Below the pieces are notes generated by a model that saw only the letters and a list, made by a program, of their open reading frames with translations, did not search any database and was not told the DNA's origin. The position numbers were made by a program, and so were the translations under genes. From Actinorhabdospora filicis (lineage in GTDB: Bacteria; Actinomycetota; Actinomycetes; Mycobacteriales; Micromonosporaceae), in NCBI RefSeq assembly GCF_030269765.1, contig NZ_BSTX01000003.1:372001-436000 (forward strand): a DNA stretch of 64,000 bases, written 5' to 3'. Shown here piece by piece: positions 43,751-51,402 of this stretch (the first letter of the stretch is position 1; the number at the start of each line of letters is the position of its first letter).

Positions 43751-44485
43751 ATGGGGCGTATCCGGCATATCGTGGTGGCCGCGCTGACCGCGCTCGCGCT
43801 CATGCCGGGCCACAGCGCGCAGGCCGCCGAAGAGACCGCGGCCGGGGCGGTGCTCGCCTACGACTTCGGCGACGCCCCCGGCGGGCGCGCCGAGGGCCCG
43901 TGGTCGAAGGGCTGCTTCCTCGACGAGATCCGCGAGGTCCCCGCCTGCGTGGTGGCCCGGGGCGCCTCGATCACGCGCGTCGACGGCGAGGGGCCCGCCA
44001 TCGCGTTCCCGTCACCGGGCGCGGGCACCGCCGTCCTCAAGATCGCCGCCAGCGAGCGCTTCAACCCCGGCGCCCGCGACTTCGCCATCGAGGTCCTCGT
44101 CCGGCTCGACCCCGGCGAGCGCACCCACGGCGAGAACGTGATCCAGAAGGGCCACTACGACGGCGGCCAGGGCCAGTGGAAGATGCAGGTCGACGAGGGC
44201 CTGCCCAGTTGCCGCATCGCCGGGTCGCGGGCGGGCGCGCACGTCGCGGCGATCGCGCTGGGCGGCTCGATCGAGGGCATGGGCTGGGTGCGGGTGCGCT
44301 GCGAGCGCAGCGGGAACCTGCTGACGCTGACCGTGGGCGACCTGCCGCCGGTCTACGCGCCGGGCGACGCGTCCATGCTCATCGCCAACGACGACGAGCT
44401 GACCATCGGGGGCCGGTTGCCCGGCGCCCCCGACAATGACCAGTTCCACGGCGACGTCGACGGTGTGCGCCTGGAACTGCGCTGA
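43751..44485 (+). CDS. Secreted LamG/concanavalin-like protein
   Basis: A 244-residue exported protein. Signal peptide 1-26 (MGRIRHIVVAALTALALM, cleavage near AQAAEE). The mature part has a jelly-roll LamG-like pattern: VLAYDFGDAPGG, RFNPGARDFAIEVLVRLDPG, QWKMQVDEGLPSCRIAG, WVRVRCERSGNLLTLTVGD, and a closing FHGDVDGVRLEL strand. Four cysteines may pair. Function probably carbohydrate or surface binding. ATG lies 7 nt after AATAAT, a possible leaderless start. Confidence 0.8.
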   Translation: MGRIRHIVVAALTALALMPGHSAQAAEETAAGAVLAYDFGDAPGGRAEGPWSKGCFLDEIREVPACVVARGASITRVDGEGPAIAFPSPGAGTAVLKIAASERFNPGARDFAIEVLVRLDPGERTHGENVIQKGHYDGGQGQWKMQVDEGLPSCRIAGSRAGAHVAAIALGGSIEGMGWVRVRCERSGNLLTLTVGDLPPVYAPGDASMLIANDDELTIGGRLPGAPDNDQFHGDVDGVRLELR

Positions 44486-44486
44486 C

Positions 44487-45383
44487 TCACCGGACGTGCT
44501 TCAGGATCGCGTCGGCCAGCTCCGCGTGGACCTCCGGCGGCAGGGTGTGGCCCATGCCCTCGATCATCAGCAGCTCGGCGCCGGGGATCGCCTCGGCGAT
44601 GAGCCTGCCGTGACCGGGCTTGACCGGCTCGGCGGTGCCCTCCACGACCAGGGTCGGCGCGGTGATCTCACCGAGCCGCCCGACCGGCTCGAACTCCATG
44701 TCCGCGGCCGCCGCCAGGCGGTGGTTGACGAGCTTGGACAGGTCCCGCGAACGCGCCACCAGCTTCTCCTGGACCGCGCGCTCGGCGTCCTCGTCGAAGG
44801 GCAGGTCGCCGTGCAGGGCGCGGGCGTCGGCGACGAGGGAGTCGATGAGCTCGCGGTGGTTCGACGGCGGCGTCGCCGTCATGGCGGAGCGGATGTGCGC
44901 CAGCCACTCCTCGCGCGGCGCCGGCAGGCCGGTGCCCGGACCCTCGGTGCCCATGATCGCGGCCATCAGGACCAGGCCCTCGCGCCCGCCCAGGGGTGAG
45001 GAGCCGATGACGGTGAGGGTCCGCACCAGCTCCGGTGCGGCCACCGCCAGCCACTGCGCCAGCAGCCCGCCCGCGGAGTGGGCGACGATGTCGGCGCGGT
45101 CGAGACCGTAGGCGTCCATGACCCGCACGATGTCGTCGCGCACATCGGCCCACGTGTAGGGGTCCCGCTCGAAGTCCACGCTCCCGGAGCGGCCGGTGTC
45201 GCGGTGGTCGTATCGGATGACGTGGTGCCCGGCGGCGGCCAGGCGGCCCACGAACGCGTCGGGCCACAGCGCGCCCTGCGACATCGAGCCCATGACGAGC
45301 AGGATGGCCGGGTCACGCGGATCGCCGAAGCTCTCCGTCCACAGCTCGACGGCGCCGGGGACGATCTTCTCGGTGTAAGTCAA
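44487..45383 (-). CDS. alpha/beta hydrolase
   Basis: A 298-residue hydrolase. ILLVMGSMSQGALWP near 27-41 is the oxyanion loop, HHVIRYDHRDTGRSGS near 53-68, IVAHSAGGLLAQWLAV (Ser near 102), Asp-like region TAPTLVVEGTAEPVKPGHG near 235, and EGMGHTLPPEVH near 268 holds the His. The pattern resembles aclacinomycin methylesterase-type (RdmC) or lactonase hydrolases. TTG start with AGAGGA 6 nt upstream. Sits after the LAL regulator in the same direction, with a palindrome between. Confidence 0.86.
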   Translation of the reverse strand: MTYTEKIVPGAVELWTESFGDPRDPAILLVMGSMSQGALWPDAFVGRLAAAGHHVIRYDHRDTGRSGSVDFERDPYTWADVRDDIVRVMDAYGLDRADIVAHSAGGLLAQWLAVAAPELVRTLTVIGSSPLGGREGLVLMAAIMGTEGPGTGLPAPREEWLAHIRSAMTATPPSNHRELIDSLVADARALHGDLPFDEDAERAVQEKLVARSRDLSKLVNHRLAAAADMEFEPVGRLGEITAPTLVVEGTAEPVKPGHGRLIAEAIPGAELLMIEGMGHTLPPEVHAELADAILKHVR

Positions 45384-45404
45384 ACCAGATCCTCTGTTCG
45401 GTGC

Positions 45405-45424
45405 CTCGCGGACCGTTCCGCGAG
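45405..45424. promoter_or_regulatory. Palindrome between LAL regulator and hydrolase
   Basis: CTCGCGGA-CCGT-TCCGCGAG, perfect 8-bp arms, 22 bp upstream of the hydrolase start and 47 bp past the LAL stop. No T-run follows, so an operator is as likely as a terminator. Confidence 0.45.
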
Positions 45425-45470
45425 TGCTTCGAAAGCATCGCCGAGATCGCCACCGGTGCCATCCGTAGTC

Positions 45471-48074
45471 CTACTGGTCCCCCAGTAGCCGCGCCAGTTC
45501 CGTACGGGAGGTCACCCCGAGCTTGGGATAGGTCTTGTACAGGTGGTACTCCACGGTCCGCGGGCTCAAGAACAGCCGCGCGGCCACGTCCTTGCTGGTC
45601 AGGCCCTCACCGACGAGCCGCGCGATGCGCAGCTCCTGCGGCGTCAGCGAGGCCAGCGCGTCGGCCTCGGGACGCTCGGCGCTCTCCCCGGACGCCCGCA
45701 GCTCACCGTGCGCCCGCTCCATCCACGGCACCGTGCCGGTGCGGGAGAAGACCTCACTCGCCCGGCGCAGCGGCGCGCGGGCCTCGGCCGGACGCTGCGC
45801 GCGGCGCAGCCGCTCACCCAGCAGCAGGGCTGTACGGGCGTCCTCGAACTCCGAACCGGTCGAACCCGCCGCCGCCAGCAGCGCGATCGCCTCCTCGCCC
45901 TCGGCCACCAGTGCCCGGCACCGCGCCAGCAGCGGCGCGGCCGTCGGCGAGGGCGCCGACTGACGCTCGAAGCCCGCCAGGATCCGCCGCGCCGCCTCAA
46001 GATCCCCGGCACCCACGGCCGCCTCCACCCGGTCCGGCGACGACCGCCACGTCCCCATCGGGTGACCGACACCCGGCGCGCTCGCCGCCAGCGCCTCGAA
46101 ACGGTCGTGCGCGGCGGCATGGCGGCCGAGCCCCAGGTCCAGCATCCCCAGCGCGTAGGTCGCGGTCCCCGCGCGCAGCCCGATGCGGTGGGGAAGCGCG
46201 ATCGCCAGCGCCTCGGCGGCGTGCGAGCGGCAGGCGTCCTCATCACCGCGCAGGGCCGCGATCACCGCGAGATTGGCCAGGTGCGCGGCCACCGAGTTGA
46301 CGTACCCGGCCTCCCGCGCCAGCGCCAGGCCCTCCTCGGCGATCGCCTCACTGTCGGCGATCCGCCCGGCCAGGCGCTCGCCGGTGGCGGCGAACTCCAG
46401 GACGATCGGCAGCTGCCCGGCCAGGCCCGCCACCCGCGCGAAACGCGCCGCCCGGGTCACCATGCGCGCGGCGGTGACGGCGTCCCCGAGGCTGCTGGCG
46501 GCGCCCGACGCCCACAGGCACCGCACGGCGTCCTCACTGTCCTCGGCGGCCGCGATGGTGCCGCGCAGCAACGCCACCCCGGTGGCGGTGTCCCCGGCGG
46601 CCATCGCGGCGGTGCCGGTGAGCACATCCCGCAGGAAACCCGGCTCCCGGTACCGCGCGAAGGCCCCCGCCTCGGCGGCCAGCGCGACGTCGCCGACCAC
46701 CGAGGCGGCCTCGACGGTGTCGGCGAGCAGCTCGATGGACGCCTCCGGGCCGATGTGCGCGCGCAGCAACCGCAGCGCCTCGGCGGCGTCCCCGGAGGTC
46801 AGCTCGGCGCGCGCCTGGAGCCGGTCCAGCTCCGGACCCGGCCCGCCCAGGGCCCGCGCCTCGGCCAGGTGCCCGGCGGCGCGCCCCGGACGCCCGCCCA
46901 GCCACGCCGCACGCGCCGCGTCGGTGAGCCGCCCGGCCCGCAGCCCGGCCTCGGGGGTGAGGTCGGCGGCACGCGCGTGTGCCGCGGCGGCCTCGGCGAA
47001 CGCGCCCCGCTTCTCCGCCCGCTCCGCCGAGCGGGCCAGCGCCCCGGCGGCGGCCGCGTCCGGGCCGACGGCGGCCTCGGCGAGATGGTGGGCGGCCCGG
47101 TCCGGCGTGCTCACCCCGGCCAGCGCCGCGTGCGCCCGCCGCCTCCGCGCGGGATCGACGGCGGCGGCACGCACGAGAGGATGCCGGAACGAGATGGTCG
47201 CGCCCACACTGATCAGCCCCGAAGCCTCGGCCTCATCGAGCGCCTCCGGTGCCGCGCCGAGCAGTTCCGCCGCCTCGGTGACCGCACGCGGATCGCCGCC
47301 GCCGTCCAGCGCTGCCACCAGCAGCATGGTTCGCGCGCCCGGTGAGAGGGCGGCGACCTGCGCGGCGAAGATGTCGGCGCCCACCGGGAGCGGGTCGGGT
47401 AGTGGCTCGCGGTCGGTCCACTGCGTTGTGTTGAGAAGTCCCGCCGCCTCGGTGAGGGCGAGCGGGTTGCCGCCGGTCAGCTCCGCCAGCTGCGCCAGGA
47501 CCGTCCCGGCGGGTGGGACCGGGGCGAGCGCGGTCAGCAGGTCGGCGCTCGCCGTGGCGTCCAGGCCGCCGATGTGCAGGGTGTCGAGCCGGTTGGCCCA
47601 GTCGGGTTTGCCGCCCCGGGCCGCGAGCAGGAACGCGACCGGCTCACCGGCCAGGCGCCGCACGGCGAACATGAGGGCGGCGGCGCTGGCGGGGTCGAAC
47701 CACTGGACGTCGTCGGCGATGACCAGGAGGCCGCCTTCGCCTTCGCTCGCCTCGGTGAGCAGCGAGAGGACCGCCGCGCCGGTGAGGAACGGGTCGGCCG
47801 GGCCCGCCGCTTCGCCGAACGCGGCCGCCAGGGCGTCCCGCTGCGGTCCGGGGAGCGCGGTGGTGAGCGCCGCGACCGGGCGCAGCAGCTGATGGAGCGC
47901 GGCGTAGGGGAGCCCGGCCTCGGCGTCGACGCCCGTCGCGCGCAGCGTTCGCCAAGGGCGGGCGGCGGCGTCGAGCAGTGCGGACTTCCCGGCGCCCGCG
48001 TCGCCGGTGAGGAGGAGCGCGCCGGAGGTGAGGGCGGCGAGGCGGGCGAGTTCGGGGGCGCGGCCGTGGAGCAT
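45471..48074 (-). CDS. LAL-type LuxR regulator (AAA ATPase + TPR + C-terminal HTH)
   Basis: An 867-residue large ATP-binding LuxR regulator. N-terminal ATPase: Walker A LLLTGDAGAGKSALLDAA near 20, Walker B GLLVIADDVQWFDPAS near 122, GGNPLALTEAAGLL sensor region near 205. The TPR-like helical middle spans 320-800, and a C-terminal LuxR HTH (LTPQELRIARLVGEGLTSKDVAA, SPRTVEYHLYKTYPKLGV) lies at about 805-865. I chose ATG at 48074 (MLHGRAPELARLAAL), 8 nt after TAGATG. It is adjacent to an AhpD-like gene upstream and a hydrolase downstream. Target unknown. Confidence 0.92.
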   Translation of the reverse strand: MLHGRAPELARLAALTSGALLLTGDAGAGKSALLDAAARPWRTLRATGVDAEAGLPYAALHQLLRPVAALTTALPGPQRDALAAAFGEAAGPADPFLTGAAVLSLLTEASEGEGGLLVIADDVQWFDPASAAALMFAVRRLAGEPVAFLLAARGGKPDWANRLDTLHIGGLDATASADLLTALAPVPPAGTVLAQLAELTGGNPLALTEAAGLLNTTQWTDREPLPDPLPVGADIFAAQVAALSPGARTMLLVAALDGGGDPRAVTEAAELLGAAPEALDEAEASGLISVGATISFRHPLVRAAAVDPARRRRAHAALAGVSTPDRAAHHLAEAAVGPDAAAAGALARSAERAEKRGAFAEAAAAHARAADLTPEAGLRAGRLTDAARAAWLGGRPGRAAGHLAEARALGGPGPELDRLQARAELTSGDAAEALRLLRAHIGPEASIELLADTVEAASVVGDVALAAEAGAFARYREPGFLRDVLTGTAAMAAGDTATGVALLRGTIAAAEDSEDAVRCLWASGAASSLGDAVTAARMVTRAARFARVAGLAGQLPIVLEFAATGERLAGRIADSEAIAEEGLALAREAGYVNSVAAHLANLAVIAALRGDEDACRSHAAEALAIALPHRIGLRAGTATYALGMLDLGLGRHAAAHDRFEALAASAPGVGHPMGTWRSSPDRVEAAVGAGDLEAARRILAGFERQSAPSPTAAPLLARCRALVAEGEEAIALLAAAGSTGSEFEDARTALLLGERLRRAQRPAEARAPLRRASEVFSRTGTVPWMERAHGELRASGESAERPEADALASLTPQELRIARLVGEGLTSKDVAARLFLSPRTVEYHLYKTYPKLGVTSRTELARLLGDQ

Positions 48075-48094
48075 GGCTCGATCATCTACGGCCG

Positions 48095-48958
48095 TCAACG
48101 CGTCGCGGCGAAGGCCCCCGCGATGAGCGCCTCGACGCGGTCCACGGCGCTCATCGCGCCGAAGGCGAGGACGCGCAGGAGATCGCCCTCGTCCCCGGCG
48201 AACGCGGCGATGTCTGCGTCGGTGACCGCGTGCGGGTCGGCGGCCGCCTTCCGCGCCAGCGTGGCGGCCGGCTCGTCGAGCGGGCCGACCTTGCGGGTGA
48301 TGGCGCGCAGGGCGGCCAGTCCCGGGCCCGCCAGGCCCGCCCACACCGGGGCCGGTCCCGTGTCCTGGAGCAGTGCGATCGACTCGCCCGGCCCGCCGCG
48401 CCCGGCGACCGTGCGGGCGAAGGCGCGTCCCCCGACCTTGCGGACGACGCCGATGCGCTGCGCGCCGCCGGGGAGGAAGCGCTCGTCCATCGTGGACGAG
48501 ATCAGCCGGTTGACGATGTGGAAGGCCAGCGCCGTGCCCCCGTAGCCCGCCACCTCCCCGGCCGGGAACGGGAAGGCGCCGGACGTGGTGAGCCCCCAGT
48601 CGTGCAGCGCCTTGTGCTCCGGTGACAGCTCCCGCCCTTTGGCGAGCGCCTCGGCGACGTCCCCCGCGCCATTGGCGTGCAGCAAGACCGTGTGCGCGTC
48701 CATGCAGTAGGCGCACTTGTTGGCGGTGGACACGCCGTGCGCGACGAGCTCCTTGCCCACCGCGTCACCCGGTCCGGTCAGCAGCGACTCGCGCATGAGC
48801 GACCAGACGGCGGCCAGCAGGTCCGGGGCGGGGGAGAGGGCCATGAACAGCGGCATCGGCGTTCCGCCGAAGTCTCGTGCTTGCTGCCGGTAGACCTCGG
48901 CGACCAGGCCGGTGGCGGATTTCGGGGGGACCGGGGTGGTGTAGCGGTAGCGGGACAT
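48095..48958 (-). CDS. AhpD-like/carboxymuconolactone decarboxylase-family protein
   Basis: A 287-residue member of the CMD/AhpD-like superfamily. The signature NKCAYCMDAHTVLLHANG near 105-122 carries the CxxC-like cysteine pair and His that run the peroxidase or decarboxylase chemistry in this family. The remaining helices (VNRLISSTMDERFLPGG) extend the usual size. ATG at 48958 is picked because AAGGAG is 5 nt upstream; the adjacent ATG at 48961 is too close. Divergent from the TetR gene at 49030, with two GCAACT-based operators in the gap. Confidence 0.86.
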   Translation of the reverse strand: MSRYRYTTPVPPKSATGLVAEVYRQQARDFGGTPMPLFMALSPAPDLLAAVWSLMRESLLTGPGDAVGKELVAHGVSTANKCAYCMDAHTVLLHANGAGDVAEALAKGRELSPEHKALHDWGLTTSGAFPFPAGEVAGYGGTALAFHIVNRLISSTMDERFLPGGAQRIGVVRKVGGRAFARTVAGRGGPGESIALLQDTGPAPVWAGLAGPGLAALRAITRKVGPLDEPAATLARKAAADPHAVTDADIAAFAGDEGDLLRVLAFGAMSAVDRVEALIAGAFAATR

Positions 48959-48970
48959 CATCGCTCCTTC

Positions 48971-48985
48971 GCAACTCGCAGTAGC
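48971..48985. promoter_or_regulatory. Operator copy 1 of the TetR regulator
   Basis: GCAACT-CGC-AGTAGC, one mismatch from perfect symmetry and the same half-site as the copy at 49014. It lies just upstream of the AhpD-like gene's ribosome binding site. Confidence 0.6.
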
Positions 48986-49013
48986 TTTAGCTTGCCACGC
49001 GTTCACCGCTATC

Positions 49014-49028
49014 GCAACTGGGAGTTGC
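49014..49028. promoter_or_regulatory. Operator copy 2 of the TetR regulator
   Basis: GCAACT-GGG-AGTTGC, perfect palindrome overlapping the TetR Shine-Dalgarno and ending 1 bp before its ATG. With the 48971 copy, it marks both divergent promoters for TetR control. Confidence 0.68.
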
Positions 49029-49029
49029 A

Positions 49030-49602
49030 ATGCCTCAGGTTCGAGGAGCCCGGCTCGAAGCCGCCGTCCTGTCCGCCACGCTCGCCGAACTCGCCGACAC
49101 CGGCTACGCCGCCTTCACCATGGAAGGCGCGGCCCGCCGGGCGGGCGTCCACAAGACGACCGTGTACCGGCGCTGGGCGGATAGGGAGACGCTCATTTCG
49201 GCCGCCCTCGTGGCGAACGTGGCGGTGTCGGTGCCGACCCCCGACACCGGGTCCTTCGAGGGCGACCTGCGCGCGCTCGCGAGCGACCTCGTGGCCTGGC
49301 TGACCTCGCCGGTGGGCGGCGCGGTGGTCCGCGTGATGCTGACGGAGGCTGGACGGCTGCCCGGGGTGGCGGCGGTGAAGCACGCGCTGTACGAGGACCG
49401 CTTCGCGCGGGCGGGGGTCGTGGTCGGGCGGGCGGTGGAGCGAGGGGAGGTCGGCTCCTCGGTGTCGGCCCCGGCGGTTCTGCGGGCGCTGGTGGCGCCG
49501 TTCTACCTGCGGATGCTCGTCACCGGGGAACCGCTGGACGAGGGGGTTGTGGAAGCGGCGGTGGCGGTGGTGGTCTGCGCGGTGCGGGCGGGGGTCCTCT
49601 AG
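49030..49602 (+). CDS. TetR-family transcriptional regulator
   Basis: A 190-residue regulator. HTH at 10-55 with FTMEGAARRAGVHKTTVYRRWAD. Helical C-terminus with AVKHALYEDRFARAGVVV and PFYLRMLVTGEPLDEGVVE. Shares the 'HKTTVYRRW' recognition helix with the TetR at 15182, but operators differ. ATG 49030, with GGGAG 5 nt upstream overlapping its own operator. Likely represses itself and the AhpD-like gene. Confidence 0.9.
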   Translation: MPQVRGARLEAAVLSATLAELADTGYAAFTMEGAARRAGVHKTTVYRRWADRETLISAALVANVAVSVPTPDTGSFEGDLRALASDLVAWLTSPVGGAVVRVMLTEAGRLPGVAAVKHALYEDRFARAGVVVGRAVERGEVGSSVSAPAVLRALVAPFYLRMLVTGEPLDEGVVEAAVAVVVCAVRAGVL

Positions 49603-49621
49603 CCGGACGCCGCCGCGCGTC

Positions 49622-50356
49622 CTACAGCACCACCGGGTTCTCCGCCACCTCCGTCACCGCACCGTTCGGCTTCGTCTCCGGCATCGCCTGCACCGGCGTG
49701 AAGGTCACCGCCAGTACCGTCACCTCGCCCGACACCACGGCCAGCCGTGACACGCGGCCGTCGGTGATGGTGACTTCCACGTCGCTGGTCTTGATGGGGC
49801 GTTCGGGGGCGGAGACGTTCAGGCCCTTGGTCATGCGGGCGAGGAGACCGGCGGTGTCGGGGTAGACGTCGGACCAGGTCAGTACCGCGCGGTGGGTGCC
49901 GGTGTTGGTGGGCTGGAAGTCGCCGGCGGTTTCGATGAGGAGGGCGGCGAGGTCGGTGGCGCTGAACTGGCCGAGGATGCGTACGCCTTCGCTCTGGTTG
50001 GCGTAGTGGGCCCAGCCGGTGCCCCAGGTGCCGCCGGAGGTGGTGGTGGTCCAGATGTCGGGGCCGTTGACGTGGACGGAGGTCTCGGTGCCGTCCTCGC
50101 TCTGCTTCCACAGCAGCGCCAGGCCGGGGGATTCGGTGCCGGAGGCGGTCAGCACCGTCTTTTCTCCGGTGGCGTCCTTGAGGACGATCTCGAAGGCGAC
50201 GTTGGAGGTGCGCAGGTTCGCGCGGGCGCCTTCGACGCCGGGCGCGGCGGCCGCCGAATCGGACGGGGCGGGGCTCGGGGCCTCTTTCTCGCAGGCGCTC
50301 AGGAGCAGCGGGACGGCGAGGGCGAGGGCGGCCAGGCGAGCGCGGCGACGGGACAC
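49622..50356 (-). CDS. Secreted lipoprotein, possibly LppX/LprG-like
   Basis: A 244-residue lipoprotein. Signal 1-22 with a lipobox LLLSAC, acyl-Cys near residue 21, then a Ser/Pro/Ala-rich spacer and a mature domain with repeated strands (TSVHVNGPDIWTTTTSGG, VEVTITDGRVSRLAVVSGEVT) that could form the half-barrel of the LppX_LprAFG family. The VSRRRARLAALALAV N-terminus supports GTG at 50356 as the start. It would be anchored to the outer face of the membrane. Role uncertain, perhaps lipid or ligand carriage. Confidence 0.75.
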   Translation of the reverse strand: MSRRRARLAALALAVPLLLSACEKEAPSPAPSDSAAAAPGVEGARANLRTSNVAFEIVLKDATGEKTVLTASGTESPGLALLWKQSEDGTETSVHVNGPDIWTTTTSGGTWGTGWAHYANQSEGVRILGQFSATDLAALLIETAGDFQPTNTGTHRAVLTWSDVYPDTAGLLARMTKGLNVSAPERPIKTSDVEVTITDGRVSRLAVVSGEVTVLAVTFTPVQAMPETKPNGAVTEVAENPVVL

Positions 50357-50502
50357 TGATGCGCCTTTCGGGTGGCATGAGGGGAGCGAGCGGGTCAAGG
50401 ATGCCATTCGGGCGTTCGCGCACATCCGGACCACCGGCCACAGCCGTCCCAAGATCGCCCAAGCGGGCCCGCGCCCGCCCCGACCTGAGACATCCTCATC
50501 TC

Positions 50503-51345
50503 ATGCCCCGCAGCATGTGGAAGGGCTCCATCTCCTTCGGGCTCGTCACGATCGCCGTCGAGATGTACTCGGCGACCGTGGACCGCGACGTGCGCTTCCA
50601 CCAGGTCCACCGGGACGACGGGGGACGCATCCGCTACAAGCGCGTGTGCGAGCTCGACGGGGAGGAGGTCCCCTACGAGCGCATCGGGAAGGGCTTCGAC
50701 GTCGACGGGGAGACCGTCATCCTCGAAGACGCCGACTTCGAGTCGATCCCGCTGGCCGCCAAGCACGTCATCGACGTCGTGGAGTTCGTCCCGGCCGCCC
50801 AGATCGACCCGATCCTTTACGAGAAGTCCTACTACCTCGAACCCGGCAAGGGCGCGGCGAAGGCGTACGTGCTGCTGCGCGAGGCGCTGGCGCGTGCCGA
50901 GCGGGTCGCGGTGGTGAAGGTCGTCATGCGGCAGAAGGAGCAGCTGGCGGTGCTGCGGGTGCACGACGAGCTGCTGATGCTGGGCACGATCCGCTGGGCC
51001 GACGAGGTCCGCGCGCCCGGCTTCCCCGTCCCCGAGGCCGAGGTGCGCCGCCAGGAACTCCAGATGGCCGGATCGCTCATCGAGACGATGAGCGCCGACT
51101 TCGACCCCGCCGACTTCACCGACGACTACCGGGAGGCCGTCGAGAAGCTCATCGAGGCCAAGGTCACCGGCAACGAGACCGTCCCCATGCCCGGGACCGA
51201 GGAGGGCGCCGAGATCATCGACCTCCGCGAGGCCCTCAAGGCCAGCATGGAGCGCCTGAAGAAGGACACCCCGGCCAAGAAGGCCACCGCGAAGAAGACG
51301 GCGAGGAAGGCCGCGAAGAAGGCCGCCCCCAAGCGTGCCTCCTGA
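50503..51345 (+). CDS. ku: Ku, bacterial NHEJ DNA-end-binding protein
   Basis: A 280-residue Ku homologue that forms rings around DNA double-strand ends and recruits ligase D. MPRSMWKGSISFGLVTIAVEMY (about 1-22) is the conserved start of bacterial Ku. RVCELDGEEVPYERIGKGFD (about 50) and the helical core RADEVR-like GTIRWADEVRAPGFP follow. The C-terminal tail of ~25 residues is very Lys/Ala-rich (KKDTPAKKATAKKTARKAAK), the DNA-interacting tail of long actinomycete Ku. ATG at 50503. No LigD gene lies in this window. The next gene on the same strand is a helicase. Confidence 0.95.
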   Translation: MPRSMWKGSISFGLVTIAVEMYSATVDRDVRFHQVHRDDGGRIRYKRVCELDGEEVPYERIGKGFDVDGETVILEDADFESIPLAAKHVIDVVEFVPAAQIDPILYEKSYYLEPGKGAAKAYVLLREALARAERVAVVKVVMRQKEQLAVLRVHDELLMLGTIRWADEVRAPGFPVPEAEVRRQELQMAGSLIETMSADFDPADFTDDYREAVEKLIEAKVTGNETVPMPGTEEGAEIIDLREALKASMERLKKDTPAKKATAKKTARKAAKKAAPKRAS

Positions 51346-51402
51346 CCTGCGGGAATGTCCTTCGCCACACCGCTTGCGCGGTCCGGGCGCCGACCGGGGA
51401 AC

